Shown piece after piece: positions 43,704-55,829 of a stretch of 64,000 nt of DNA; the first letter of the stretch is position 1; each line of letters begins with the position of its first letter. Under the pieces are notes generated by a model, which had not been told where the DNA came from, did no database searches, and was given only the letters and a program-made list of their open reading frames with translations. The translations under genes and the position numbers were made by a program. Source of the stretch: Pollenia angustigena (taxonomy: Eukaryota; Arthropoda; Insecta; Diptera; Polleniidae); NCBI GenBank assembly GCA_930367215.1, contig OV884057.1, forward strand, positions 251,498,830-251,562,829, written 5' to 3'.

Positions 43704-45213
43704 GGTTGTTTTTTTTTTTTTTTTTTTTTGTATTTGTATTTGTATTTATTAATTTGATTTTCTAACACAACAAGACACAATATCTTATAAATTACAGCAT
43801 TAGAATCAGACAAGTTAAAGTATACATTGATACAGAAATATTTTCTAAAAACTACATAGATTATATTTAAATTTAAATAGAGTAAAATAAATAAAGTAAA
43901 GGTATATAAAAATAAAAAAAATAAAAATAAAAATAAAAAAAGTTTTCATTTAAAACATTAAAAAATTTACGAAAAATATTCCCTCAATAACTTTCTAAAT
44001 CTTATAGCGTTGCTAGTGATTTGCAAATCATTTGGAAGTTGATTCCAGAAACGTATGCTTAATATAAAGTATTGACATTCAGAAGCATGGTCATGATGAC
44101 GAAATTGTATTAAATTTTTCCCTCTACACGATCTAGAAAACTGCAGACGTTCATAAAGATATTTTGGCTCCTTTGTCGTTATTATTTTGTGAAGTAATAT
44201 TAAGTTTTTGAATTGAAGATAGTTTGAAAATGACATATTGAATAAACGAAAAGAGTGCTGCGATATATGATCAAATCTTTTTAAAGAGAAAATGTAACGG
44301 ATGATATTGTTGTATGTTACGGTCAGCTTTCTCATATCATTTGTGTTACAACCAGTAAAAATTTCAGATGAGTATAAAAGTGTCGGCAGAAGATATGTTT
44401 TTGCAAGTAATATTCTTACTTGTAGAGGTGTAAAGTGCTGAGTAGCCCATAAATTTCGCAGCATGCCATAAACTTTACCACAAACTTGTGTAATGTGATT
44501 CGACCAGGTTAAAGTTTTGTTAAATAGTACTCCTAAGTTTCTTGCTGAATCTACAATATCGATTCTCGAATCACCAAGAAATAAATTTACCTCAAAATCT
44601 ACATGAAAGGCTCTTTTACATATTAATATGCACTTCGATTTGTTAGGATTAAGTCGCAAACCGTTAGCCGCTGCCCATGTAAGTATTTTCCCAAGATCAT
44701 GATTTAATTCCCGTATTTTCATATTAGCTGACTCTTTAGGACTACTGAGATACAGCTGAACGTCATCCGCATACATTTGTATATTAGAATACGATAGTTG
44801 GTTTGGGAGATCGTTCGCATATAAAGAGTATAGCAGGGGTCCAAGAATGGATCCCTGTGGGACACCTCTAGTTACTTGTAAAGAACGCGATATGGATTCG
44901 GCATTTGCAACTGATTGGCATCTACTTGAAAGGTATGATGACAACAGTTTCACCGCAAACGTGGAAAATCTGAATAATTTGGACAATTTCATGCACAAGA
45001 TCGAATGGTGCACTGTATCAAAAGCCTTTGAGTGGTCCAATAATACCAAAAACGTTATTTTTTTCTCATCCAGGTTACTACGAATTTCCTCTATTACATC
45101 GGTTAGAGCTGAAGTACAGCCACGTTGAGGTCGGAATCCAGATTGACGATCGGTTAACAGGTTGTTGTTATTAACATGGTTATAAATTTGTTTATGTAAG
45201 AGCTTTTCAAAAA
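43704..45213 (-). mobile_element. 5'-truncated non-LTR retrotransposon inserted in the L2 gene
   Basis: The CTTTGG target sequence lies on both sides (43698-43703 and 45214-45219). On the minus strand the insert ends with repeated AATACA-type units and a poly-A tract (the T-run at 43709-43730 on plus). It has the same orientation as the gene it breaks. About 1.5 kb, containing one long frame. Confidence 0.87.
43967..45213 (-). CDS. Non-LTR reverse transcriptase, C-terminal two-thirds, frame intact
   Basis: Open without a stop from the truncation point to 43967, about 415 residues. Visible motifs are LTDRQSGFRPQRGC, LLDHSKAFDTVHHSIL, GVPQGSILGPLLYSLYANDL and QMYADDVQLYL (active site). Further on are LRLNPNKSKCILI, the thumb region, and a C-terminal RGKNLIQFRHHDHAS and RFWNQLPNDLQ segment. 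The last pattern is typical of the CR1/Kiri-like and related clades. The endonuclease and first RT motifs are lost by truncation. The intact frame suggests a young insertion. Confidence 0.85.
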
Positions 45214-45850
45214 CTTTGGAACTTTTTTCTCAAAAATACATTCAGGTGGCGATGGAACAGGTGAACAGCTACAGAATCGAGTAGAAGACAATCAGATATT
45301 ATTATGAAGTTTGTATGTTGTGTTTTTCCATCTGATTTAAAATAAATAGCAATTGGGTATAAAGTGGTCTGAGAGTTGTTCCGGTGAAATCCCTGGACTG
45401 CATCCTGAATAGTAAAAGAAGCATTTTTTGAAAAATCGCAAACTGCTATATACTCATTTTCTTCCAAATTTGATTTTCTTTCGCTCAGATATGCTGCCTG
45501 CTGTTTTGCTTCCGTGCCTGACGCAATGTCATCGAAAGTATCTACATTTTCGTTTATGTCTGAACCTTCTTCCAAATTAGATTTATTAGATTTCTTCACA
45601 TGCGAAAATTTTATTCTACATGTCCCACAAATTGTATTTGAGATCGTAATGTTTTTAACCTAAGTATACTGTAGCATCCATTCTTGTACTTGTCTTAAAC
45701 TTTTATTGCACCCAGTGTGACCGGATTTTTTAAAAGGATTACAGCAAAATGTTGAATTGAATGGCATATTTTTTATTTAAATACCACAACCGAATGAATT
45801 GCCCCCGACTTTTTTGTATTGACAATAATTATAATTTATTTAAATATTAA

Positions 45851-45982
45851 CAGCCAGACCCACGATGTCACACGTTAACGTTCGCATAGAAAATTACACT
45901 TAAAACAAATTTTAGAAATTGTTTTTGTTTTAAATGTAATTTTCTATGCGAACGTTAACGTGTGACATCGTGGGATTGGCTG
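45851..45982. mobile_element. 132-bp palindromic MITE, second copy of the BEL-gag family
   Basis: Same family as 2807-2944: CAGCCAGACCCACGATG at the left and CATCGTGGGATTGGCTG at the right, nearly complete palindrome. TA lies outside an ACAGCC/GGCTGT version of the ends. It sits between the L2 gene start and its right inverted repeat. Confidence 0.92.
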
Positions 45983-46324
45983 TTAGTCCCTTTTTTTGCC
46001 TTATCAAACGATCAAGTCACTTTAACACTATAACTCTTTGACGTTTAGCACTTATAAAATCTAGTATTCAACTGAAGTTTGACTTAGAGTCTCTGAACTA
46101 TTTATACTTTTTTTTTTTTTTTTTGGTACAAAAAAATGGATTTCAGGTAAAAAAATAAACGCCTTGCTTTTCTTGAATTGGAAAATTTGCGTGAACTACG
46201 GGTCATAAAATGTTTTTTAAAAAGTGACTGAATTTGCTACTGCCAATTAGCCGGCCACAGGTCATAAAATATTTGTACATTTTTTGTGTGAACAGGCAGT
46301 AAATATTTCGCCTAGGTTATAAAG

Positions 46325-46858
46325 TCGAAAAAGTTCCGTTACATTTGATTTGTCCTTCTTTTTGTAATTTGTCACTTTTTCGCCTGCTTTTTTCTTAATA
46401 ACTCATGTTGTAATAAAGACTCCACATTGAAATTTGGCAGACGTGTACAAAACATAATAAGAATTAACACATATTTTTTTTAAATTTTTAAAAATATTGA
46501 TTTTCGAGATATATCCTTTGGAAATTTTAGTCCTATTTTTATTTACATTATCCTTGATCGAAAATTAAAAAAAAAAAAAATTTTTGGAATGGCGCATGCT
46601 TTTGTCTGTAAAATGAGCCCTTTATTATTAATGTACAATGAATACTTTTCGAGATATTAAAAATTGTGTTAAGGCATCTGAGTGCATTTTTATTGATTTC
46701 TTCCAAATTTGGAATGGCCATAATTCTGAAAGTAGGAGAGCTAAGACACTGAAAGTTGGCAAACGCTATTATTATGTTTAACTTTCCCTTCGTACCAAAT
46801 TTCATCCAATTTGAAATCGGTGCGGTCAACTCATTGGTTGAGTTCATATGTTTTTACC
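46325..46858 (-). repeat. L2 right inverted repeat
   Basis: Inverse of 42569-43150; ends at TTTTTACC just before the CAGTAG duplication. Confidence 0.85.
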
Positions 46859-47404
46859 CAGTAGGGAAATTCTACCATTATATTTTTTTGTTAAAACTTA
46901 AAATAAGTCACTTTTATGAATCACAACTTTAAACCAATTGAAACATAACGAAAGACATAACTGTTTTTTTAGCAAGAGTAAACAAAATAACAGTTAACAA
47001 AATACACTGATATTTTTGTTATAGATAAAGAAGTCTATTATGCAAAGCATAAGCATAAAAATGCCGTAACTATTAATATTCCGTTAGAAGTTTTCCCTTT
47101 TTAATTAATTTGCTATAGAATACTTTTTCATAAGAAATTTATCGTATCGATGCCACTTAAGGGGAGGAGTCATCAAACCAAGTTTGAACGAACAATGAGT
47201 TGGCAATGACGTTAACAGGTATATAGGACCACCCCACCTACAGCTTTGATAACAATCTTAAACTTGTTATACATTACAACATCGGACATGCTTCTAATCT
47301 GTATGAGGTAAATTAGCATCAGTTAAATATGTGACAACTTAGCCAATCTTTGATTCTGGCTTCACTGTAAGCATTTTCGTTAACATAGTTCACAAGGATG
47401 ACCT

Positions 47405-48230
47405 ACATATACTCGAAAATTTGATACAGGTTTACACTGACGGGTCTAAACAACAGTTTCTGTCATTTACTCTAAATAGTTGGATCGAGAAAATGGTCAT
47501 CTAAACAGCGGCGAGACACATTCAGTTTGATGAGATATCTGGCAGTGATATCGACATTGTTTTCGATAGTAAAGCGGGGATAAGATTCCAGGAGAAAGTG
47601 TTGAATACTTCGACAATTGTTAAAGAATGTCGAATGTCTTTTGAAAAATATAGCGAGACATTCAAGGGTTTCCCTTAGATGCGTCCCTGGACTCATGCAT
47701 GGGTACTTTATATCTGACTCGTTGGCGTATGCAGTTCCATAGCAACTTATCACATACAAAGTTCACATTATCGCTAGTCTTAGATGATTTTATGAACTTA
47801 CCTGTAGGGAAACCAGAAAACTTTCCCGTTATAGATGGAAAAAGAATGCAGTGGGCGTTAAAGCTGTCCATACTTCACCGTAGGCACTTACTTGCGATAA
47901 TAACTGGCCATTGGTACATGGGGAAACACGCCCAGAGTGTATGGGTGCGCTACAATGTGACGACGAGAAAGAAGAGAAGTCATCGGTACATCATCTCCGT
48001 CATTGACCATCATTGTTTGGTCTAGGATAAAACTAGTCTCTCTGACACTGATTTATATAGATTCCAGTTTTTCAATGAATCAACCGTTAGGCTGAGTGAT
48101 ATTGTCAGCAACCAGGTAATTTAGTACATTTGGGACATAGTGACACATGATAACACAACGGGAAGTTATTGCTGGACCCACGTGTGCTAGTCTTGATTGA
48201 GGCTGCTAATGAAACCTAACATAATTGTAA
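47405..48230 (+). pseudogene. Degenerate LINE ORF2 end with RNase H domain
   Basis: At about 47430 the plus strand reads VYTDGSKQQF, the first RNase H motif of I/jockey-type LINEs. Around 47840-47940 it reads WALKLSILHRRHLLAIITGHWYMGKHAQ in broken form, the segment following RNase H in dipteran R1/I-group elements; a Cys/His and acid-rich stretch follows. Many frameshifts and stops lie in between. The RT domain is absent upstream. Confidence 0.72.
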
Positions 48231-49012
48231 CGATAATTGTATGTAAGAATATTATCGTATCGAACAATTTTTATTAAAGATTTTTGTTAATTGTTATTAT
48301 TTTTTTATCTGTAAGATATTTCTGTTATATCCTTCACTTTAACTTCTTCATTTAATTTTCTTTTTTATTAATTCTACAGTCTATCCCTCGTTTTTCTCGA
48401 AGTTGTTAAAAATGTTAAGTTGATTCCAATATTTTATTCCGTAAGACCATGAGTATCTTAATAATTAAATAACTTTGCTAAAGAAAAAGTTTCGTAGCAT
48501 AGCAGGTATCATCATTTCTCAAATTACACAAACACTTGCACTCTTATAAAAACTCACATACATGTAAAACATTTTAATGTTTTTGTTTGCTGTACTGGCA
48601 ATTTCGTTGCCAACACGTTGCAAAGGATTACGGCAGCTAATTATTAACAAGGATTAAATATGCTACGTGTTTATGTATTTTGGCAAAAATTCGCTCTGAC
48701 AAACACACACCCGAACACATGAAAAACTAATCTTAGTTAACAGCTGTCACTGCCACTAATGCTGTTTTGTTTTTGATTTTGTTTTTGTTTTAGTTTATAT
48801 TTTTTATTTCCTCTGTTGCTTGTTCGTTTGCTACTCGTTGAAAAACTTTGTATTCCAACGTTTTAAAGACTTTAGCTGCTTTCAATAATTTACAGTGTAG
48901 GAGAGAAAATAAGCTAATTATTTTTTAACGAATAATTACATTTTCATGATATTTGTTGCTAAGACTTTCGTGCATGTGTGCAAAGGTTGGTTTGTATATA
49001 TTTATTCCTTTA
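48231..49012. other. AT-rich non-coding stretch
   Basis: No recognisable frame or repeat. TTTTGTTTTTG runs near 48768-48790. Confidence 0.55.
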
Positions 49013-49356
49013 CCCTGCAAATAATGCGGCTAGTCCATACACGCATGTAAAATGTAGCCCATAAGGGACTAGGACTAGTCCAAAGTTAACCCCAATGTAT
49101 GGGAAAATATGGTCTATTTAACATTTCGATATCCTACGGCAGGACCATATAACCCAGCTTTGCACTACAAAGGAGTTGTCTTAAAACTACTCTATGGTAT
49201 ACTCCAGAGGATTAGCTTTGTAAAATCGTTTAAAAACGAAAAAATGTCGTTAAAAAACGAACAATGACATGTTCCATGTTTGCATTACATTGGACCAGCC
49301 CAAGGTGTAGTCCATTTGATAAAAATTTATCAAGTAGTCCAATATTAATTGCAGGG
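49013..49356. mobile_element. 344-bp MITE with CCCTGCAA ends and TA flanks
   Basis: Left end CCCTGCAAATAATG, right end TTAATTGCAGGG, flanked by TA on both sides. GACTAGTCC and GGACTAG motifs recur inside. No coding frame. Confidence 0.8.
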
Positions 49357-49462
49357 TATGAACATTAAAGTATTGGTAGTGTGTGTTAATTCTTCTTACA
49401 TTCGTGTATATCCTTAAAAGCGTGTATGAATTTTAGTAGTTTTTCATTTTCCGTTTATATTA

Positions 49463-50160
49463 TTTTTATACCCACACCACAATAGTGGAGAGGGTATTAT
49501 GCATTTGTGCTGATGTGTGTAACGCCTTAAAAAAGTGGTCTTAGACCCACCTTAAAGTACACTGATCTACTCAGAATCACTTTCTGAGTCGAACTAACGA
49601 TGTCCGTCCGGCTGGCTGGCTGTCCATGTAACCTTGTGCGCAAAGTACAGGTCGCAATTTTGGAGATAATTTGATAAAATTTGGGCCATATGTTCTTATT
49701 AGCCCAAGGCCCAAGCCTAATGGGCCGAATCGTAGGACCACGAGGGAAGATAGGGGGATTTCCTCTTCTTCCTCTCAGAAACTATCAAACCGATTTTAAT
49801 GAAATTTAAAACATAGTAGAACCATATCTATATGGACACAAAATGTATACATTTTTAAAAAAAATCGGACCACGAGGGGAGATAGGGGCAATTTCTGCCT
49901 CTCGATTTTAATGAAATTTAAAACATAGATAGATTAATATCTATAGGGACCCATTAGCTATACATTTTTAAAAAAATAGGATCAAAAGGTGAGGCAGGGG
50001 GCAATTTCTGCCTCTCACAAAGTTTCAAACCGATTTTCATGAAGTTTATAAACATAGTTAAATCCATATTTACATGGACACATAAGCATGATGTGTTTTT
50101 AAATACTGTGGTGTAGGGTATCATATGGTCGGGCTTGACCGACTATACTTTCTTACTTAT
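49463..50160 (+). mobile_element. DINE-1-like element, second subfamily (copy C)
   Basis: Starts TTATACCCACACCACAATAG and ends with GGTCGGGCTTGACCGAC (hairpin) then TATACTTTCTTACTTAT. The middle has GATGTCCGTCCGGCTGGC, the counterpart of the DINE-1 GTCCGTC block, and a twice-repeated segment around ACCACGAGGG.AGATAGGGG. A related inverted copy is at 61906-62540. Confidence 0.72.
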
Positions 50161-51179
50161 TTTATATTATTTTTGCTTTTTTTTGTTAACATATAAATTT
50201 TGTTGTATGATGATGATCATTGTGAGCATCCCCATCATTACCATGATTTTCCTCGATGTAATGATGGCGGTCCTTAAGGTTGTGGTGGTAGTCGTGCTGG
50301 TGATAATGCTGTTGATGCATGTGTTTTAAATCTGTTTGCTTTTTCCTTTTTACTTAACAGCAAAGTATTGCTGCTGTTCCCTCTTTAGATATATTGTAAG
50401 TAAATTTTTGTTTACTTTTCAAGCTTCTTTTCACTTTTTCCTTCCCATTAGTTTATTTAATTCCATATGCTTTTGCTTTCTTATTTTCTCTTATGTTTCG
50501 AGGGAATGCGTGTGCGTTTTTTTCCACACTTAATCTCGTTTAATTAAAATGAATAGAAATAATGTGTGTTGCACAACATGAGCATGTAGCAGCAACGACA
50601 ACAACAAATAATGGATCAAAAAAACTAAAAGGATAAAAAGTGCAAATAAAACTTTAAAAAGTGCGTAAAGAAAATTGAAAACTTAAATTTATATAAGTCC
50701 AAACAAAAACTACCGGACAAAAATTAAAACTTTTTTATTTTGTTACTAAATTCATAACATATAAACAAAAAATAATTATAATTTTTTTTTTTTTTGCAAA
50801 TTAAAGAGGTGTAATCAAATTGGCAAAATGGTCAATTAAGTGTGAAAATTTTTAAAACAATAATTTTTTTGATCCTTTACATACATATATGTAATGTGAA
50901 CATATATTGAATAATGTCAAAAACTTTGTCGTATGCCGCCAATAATAAGGTGTTCCCAACTTGACACAGCGAGCATTTATGGGTTAATTTTAAAGATTTT
51001 TTGGAATAAAAAAGTTTCTAATTATATTCCTACAAAACAGTCCGCGAATTCACTGTAAAACCAATATAAACTGAAATTTTGAAATGCTTTGTTAAAATTA
51101 TTTTTAGCAAAACGATAATTTTTCGAAAGAAAAACTCAGAAATCAGTTTTTTTAATATAAAGTTTTTATTAAAAAAACA
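50161..51179. other. AT-rich non-coding stretch
   Basis: Contains simple GTGGTGGT- and GATGATGAT-rich tracts near 50200-50320 that make spurious frames. No gene. Confidence 0.6.
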
Positions 51180-51890
51180 TTGTTAATAATATAAGTTATT
51201 TCTTACAAAAAATAGTTATCGATAGTTCTTTTCTAGAAAAGTAATGTTATCGATTAACTAACTATGTATGTATTCTGTTATCGATAATGTTTCTTTAGAA
51301 CCATTTAGTTATCAACAAAATTTCTTAAGAACTACATATTTAGTTATCGATTACTAAAAATTTTACTATTACTATTTAGTTAGACATCGATAATTTTTCT
51401 TAGTTAAGTTATAAATAAATATTATTTAACAAAAAATCTATGATTGATAATTTTTCTATTATCAATAAATTTTCTTTAAAAATATGTTATCGATAATTGA
51501 AATTTTTTTTTATCGATAAATTATCTTCAATTACCTGTAATTAATAATTTTCCATAATTTCTGTTATCTAAAATTTCTTACCAAAAATTTAATTATTAAT
51601 TACTATTTAGTTAGATATCGATAAGTTTTCTTCGTGAAGCTATAAATAAATATTCTATAACAAAATATCCGTAATTGATTATTTTTCTAAAGAATAATAC
51701 TGTTATCAATAATTTTTCTATAAAAATCTGTTTCCGATAATTGAAAACAATTTTTTTATCGATAAATTATCTTCAATTACCTGTAATTAATAATTTTTCA
51801 TAAATTCTGTTATCTATAGTTTCTTGCCAAAAGTTGAATTATTACGGACTATTTAGTTAGATATCGATAATTTTTCTATTTTTGACGACT
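51180..51890. repeat. Degenerate TTATCGATAATTTTTCT repeat with a 235-bp duplicated block
   Basis: Variants of TTATCGATAATTTTTCT recur every 40-60 bp. A larger block is present twice, about 51366-51600 and 51601-51855, sharing TAGTTAGAYATCGATAA, AGCTATAAATAAATATT and ATTATCTTCAATTACCTGT. Confidence 0.8.
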
Positions 51891-52079
51891 CCACAGTCTA
51901 ACTCCGGCTCCTCCACTTACACTGATGCTGAATTGGTTCTTATTTGACTTTTAGCAATTTTTTGAATGCAATACCTTTTAAGTGGTTAAAAATAGCAAGA
52001 AAATTATTGTGCAAAAACCAACCCACTGTAGTGGGGAATCTAAGTAAAGATAAACATACTATTTATTGTTGGCAATTAA

Positions 52080-52420
52080 ATTTTTAATTTTCTAAAAAGA
52101 ATACTCGATTACTGAATTTTAGGTAGAAAAATTGAGATATCGAACATTTTCTGTTAAAACGAATCACTTTTTCGATATATTTTCTATTAAAAAAATCTGT
52201 TAACGATAAACTTTCTTCAGAAATTTTGATCTTAAAAAATTTTTCTTAAGAAAAATTTAGTTATCGGTAAACTTTTTTTTCTAAAAAATTTAGTTATCGA
52301 TACATTTTTCCCAAAATAACTCCAGTCAATAATTTTTCTAAAAAATTTAGACATCTAAAATTTGTATAAAAAGAAATTCTCTTATCCATAATTATTTTTT
52401 CAGAAATATTCCAAAAAGGA
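52080..52420. repeat. Continuation of the degenerate ATCGATAA repeat
   Basis: The same motif type (TTATCGATA, TTTTTCT, AAAAATTTAGTTATCG) after a 190-bp break that contains a piece (52027-52080) shared with 30107-30155. Confidence 0.65.
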
Positions 52421-54339
52421 TCTCTTTTTAATAACTAACACTTTCAAACATAATAAAAAAAAAAAAAAAAAGTTTTATAATTGTTGGTATCAAGGCCCAT
52501 CTATCAGGTCTGCTTACTTGTACAAAACCAAAAAACTTTTTCTTTTAAGCTGTTAAAAACTACCACATATACAAAGCAAAGGGGAAAAACATGTATGTAA
52601 ATAACTTTTGAAAGCTCAAAAGAACGAAAACAATGATCATCAGGCTTCTTTCGCAGACCTTTTCAATGGGCCTTGGTTGGTATTTTATTGTCGGTTTTGA
52701 GAAAACAAATTAATATTTAATAAATTTTAATTCTGTTTTGTTTTTTTTTTTTTGTCTAAAAATATTTCTCAAACTCAAAATTATGATGGTCATGGGGCTT
52801 CTACAAACCAACCAAATGAATAACCAGTAACAGCAAACAAACAACAACAAAAACTGACAGCGCAAATGAAAATACTTAACCCGCACATTATTAACAACAT
52901 ATTTGTTTATCATTTGTGTTTGAGTTTGTCTTGTTTTTCTAACATGAGGAGGCACAACCTCCCACTCCTTTAAAATCCACAATTATAGCGGAAGTCCTTT
53001 TTGCCTGTATTTTTCTGGTATTTAGCATATAGACAAGACCATAATGAGGTTTTTAATGATGCTGTTTCGAATGCTGATGCTAAAGATGATTATAAATTCA
53101 ATATGTAGTACGTACAAACTGGTACAGAACAAATTACGCATTGTCCATTGTATTTATGATGCCCTAGGGTAACATCTTTTATTTTGTCAGTTGGCTGGTT
53201 GTACGGACGGGAGGGGTAATGGAGGCCCTCTATGCTGCCCGATAATATTGCTGTTCTTTTTGTTTGTTTGCTTGTTAGTTTTTTGGTATAGACTTAATTA
53301 TTGTTGTTGTCAAAAGAGTGTCGGCCAACAAATAGAACAAACATAATTCTTGGAAAAAAAAATCATTGTGATAAATGCTTGTAATTAGAATGCAAGACTC
53401 TAAAATTATTGAGTTGTTGAAAACTCGAAATAAAAAAATCGGCATTGACAGCAGCCTTATAAACGGAAACGTCTGAAAATTGACAGGTTTATTAAAACTT
53501 GGCGTCGTAAAAAAGATGTAAAATTCAAATAAATGGCGACAGCAGAAAATGCGTGCAATTTTTATGGGAACTTTAAAAAAAACTTTAAGAGATAAACTAA
53601 AAATATAAACACGCAGGGAAACAACATTTTTCTAGATGGTCAACTACAAAAAATGTTTTTAACGAAAAATGTTTAAGCATATTATGGAAACTATAGCCAT
53701 TTTATTGTCACCGGCAAAAATATTATGATTAAATTATTCCTCCATGCAGAAGCGACAACCATATTATGGTTGCCTCCGAACATGCTATGGTTTATTAAAA
53801 CAAATATTTGTTTACTACTAATAATTGTATAGTTTAAAATTAACTATAATATTTCATCTTACTAGGAGCTCCATGTTATAGTTGAAAAAAAAATCGTACT
53901 ATTATTACTGGTAAACATATAATTGTTATTATCAACCATAACATGTTGGGGAATAAACATCGGACAATTATTTTCACTTACACGTCAAATGAATTATTGT
54001 AGGGTATTTTCACCAAGGTAAAGCTCAATATTTGGTGGGAACATCCGTTTTACATCTTTTTTAGGCAACTTGAATCGGTCCAGAAAATTGAAGGGGCCAT
54101 TACCGCACACAATTAATTGTTTTGAAGTGAGGAAGCGATGTGAACAAGCTGTAATATTCCGTCAATTGTTGTGTTTTGTCTTATCCACCGTCAAGTCCAG
54201 ACTTTGTTCCGTTCGTTTACCATATGTTTTGATTGATGAAGAATGCCCACACTAGAATACGTTACACTTCCAAACAGAGCATCCGTAAAAGTCTTGATTC
54301 GTTTTAAGCATTAAAAAAAACTGAGCAGTCAATATTAAA
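52421..54339. other. AT-rich non-coding stretch
   Basis: No gene seen. At 53608 ACACGCAGGGAAACAACATT resembles the terminus of the 31708-35552 elements, followed by repeated CATATTATGG motifs, so a diverged fragment of that family may lie at about 53608-53990. Confidence 0.45.
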
Positions 54340-55520
54340 AGAAGCAAGTTGAAGTTCCTTAATTCGGCTGTGCCGAATCTTAGATACCCTCCACCGATAG
54401 GGCTCAATATGAGATCTTTAAACTACTAACCAATCGTTTTATAAAGTGACATCAGTATTATAATTGGTTGCGGTCTAGATCTATAAATGTTACAATATTG
54501 ACCGACAATCAGAAAAAAAAAAAAAAAATTGAATTAATTTGAGTAAAATATCGTGATTTGAGAGGTGAATTTATATTGGAGCCATGCTAAATTTCACTGG
54601 TTCACAAATTTTAAACTTTTTGGGAAATCGCGGCGGTAGAACACCAAAATCGCGATAAAAAATTGCTTATATTAAACAAAAAAAAAATACTCTTGAATAA
54701 GAAAAAACGTTGAAATTAAAAACTAAAATTTTGATGATGCACAGTGTCTCAATTTTTGTTTTTAAATAAATAAATTCTTAAAAAGATATCATTAAAATAT
54801 AACCTAATGCATTTTTTGAATTTTCAAGTGTTTAAAACAATTTCATTGTATTTATACCGTCCGCCATCACTAGTGGTGAATGAGGGTATACTAAGTTTTT
54901 CATTTCGTGTGAACATTTTTCCTTATTCATCTCAGACCCCATAAAGTAAATATATTCTGGCTCCTTGAGTAATTCTAAGTCAATTTAGCCATGTCCGTCT
55001 GCCTGTCCGCCTGTCCGTCTGGCCGTCTGTCAAAAACACGCTCACTTTTAAAAAACTCAACACAAAAGAACAAAATTGGTCTCACATTGCTTGTAGTTAT
55101 CCTAAATAGTTGAAATTAAAATCGAGCAAAATCGGTTGAGTAGGATACGAGCTATAAATCAGAATGTGGAGCCACCGCCATAAAATATTGATAATTTTGT
55201 TACATAAACTTACATTAATGGGGGAATGATGCACGGATAAAATATTTGATCCGTTTTATACGACTGGAAATCATACTGTTAAGTGAAGATCGGACCATTG
55301 GCCCCTTATAAAGCCTACTCCCGAAAAACAGTTAAGAACGCATTAAACCGTAGCAGATGTAGACATTGTGGTAAAATTTCTTCCAACTTAGCTTCATATG
55401 GCCAGACAATATGTTATGCAATTTTGTGATATACGGTCCATAATTTACCTTAGATCCCATATTTAGTAGCCTTCCAAAATTCACTTAAACCGTTAAAACT
55501 AATTTCACTACTGTGTTGAA
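54340..55520. mobile_element. DINE-1-like fragments, two adjoining pieces
   Basis: At 54360 ATTCGGCTGTGCCGAATCTT and TACCCTCCACCG mark the tail of one copy (minus orientation). At 54857 TATACCGTCCGCCATCAC, then CCCCATAAAGTAAATATATT and CCATGTCCGTCTGCCTGTCC mark the start of another (plus orientation). Confidence 0.65.
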
Positions 55521-55829
55521 ATTTATTTTTTATTATGTGTTTTTACAAAAATAAATTCCTGCTTTTTTGCTTATACTTATTCAATATAAAAAATTTAAGA
55601 AATGTATCAATATTTTTTAAATTAAAATTTTTCTTAAACGAAAATTTCTTTTCATCTTAAACATTTCTCAATGTTTATTTGTGGTTTCTGGTAGTTTTCC
55701 TCACTAAGTCATAAATATTTTACCAGACAAATTGATATTTTAATTGATTTATTTATTATTTATTGCTTAGAAATGGTCATAAATGGAGAAAAGAGAAAAA
55801 GGGAACAGAAAAAATAGATTAGAAAGAAG

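Larger units (their letters stand above)
43266..45767 (-). pseudogene. L2 gene: candidate novel transposase, split by a LINE
   Basis: Start ATG at 45767 (minus) begins MPFNSTFCCNPF. The N-terminal zinc-binding block has CCNPF, H, then ICGTCR (45600-45767), with one in-frame TAG near 45665. Next come VCDFSKNASFTIQDAVQGFH, IISDCLLLDSVAVHLFHRHL, then the LINE insertion at FLRKK. After it: ITYFSDGSAAQFENKKNF, AEWHFFATSHGKGPSDGLGG, ARRASLQRP and a tail to the TAA at 43266-43268. I recognise this as an invertebrate multi-copy uncharacterised family. Conserved Asp residues in CDFS, ISD and FSDG could form a catalytic set of an RNase H-fold transposase; that is inference. Its location between matching TIRs makes it the likely mobility gene. 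Confidence 0.75.
42569..46858 (-). mobile_element. Long-TIR DNA transposon L2 with 6-bp target duplication
   Basis: Ends GGTAAAAACATATGA and TCATATGTTTTTACC are exact inverse and are flanked by CAGTAG at 42563-42568 and 46859-46864. The inverted repeats continue for about 550 bp (42569-43150 and 46325-46858) with high identity in the inner 400 bp. One minus-strand gene lies between. Two later insertions are inside: a LINE (43704-45213) and a 132-bp MITE (45851-45982). Without them the element is about 2.65 kb. Superfamily not known to me. Confidence 0.85.

Noticed and set aside
47472..47759. Minus-strand frame of 95 codons
   Set aside because: Antisense to the degenerate RNase H LINE fragment, which has recognisable motifs on the plus strand.
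50135..50533. Two consecutive hydrophobic frames resembling membrane proteins
   Set aside because: Made of TTT/ATG/GTG-rich simple sequence; no conserved pattern and no promoter or splice context.
53608..53990. Third copy of the inverted-pair element
   Set aside because: Only the first 15-20 bases of the terminus and a general CATATTATGG style agree; no right end was found.
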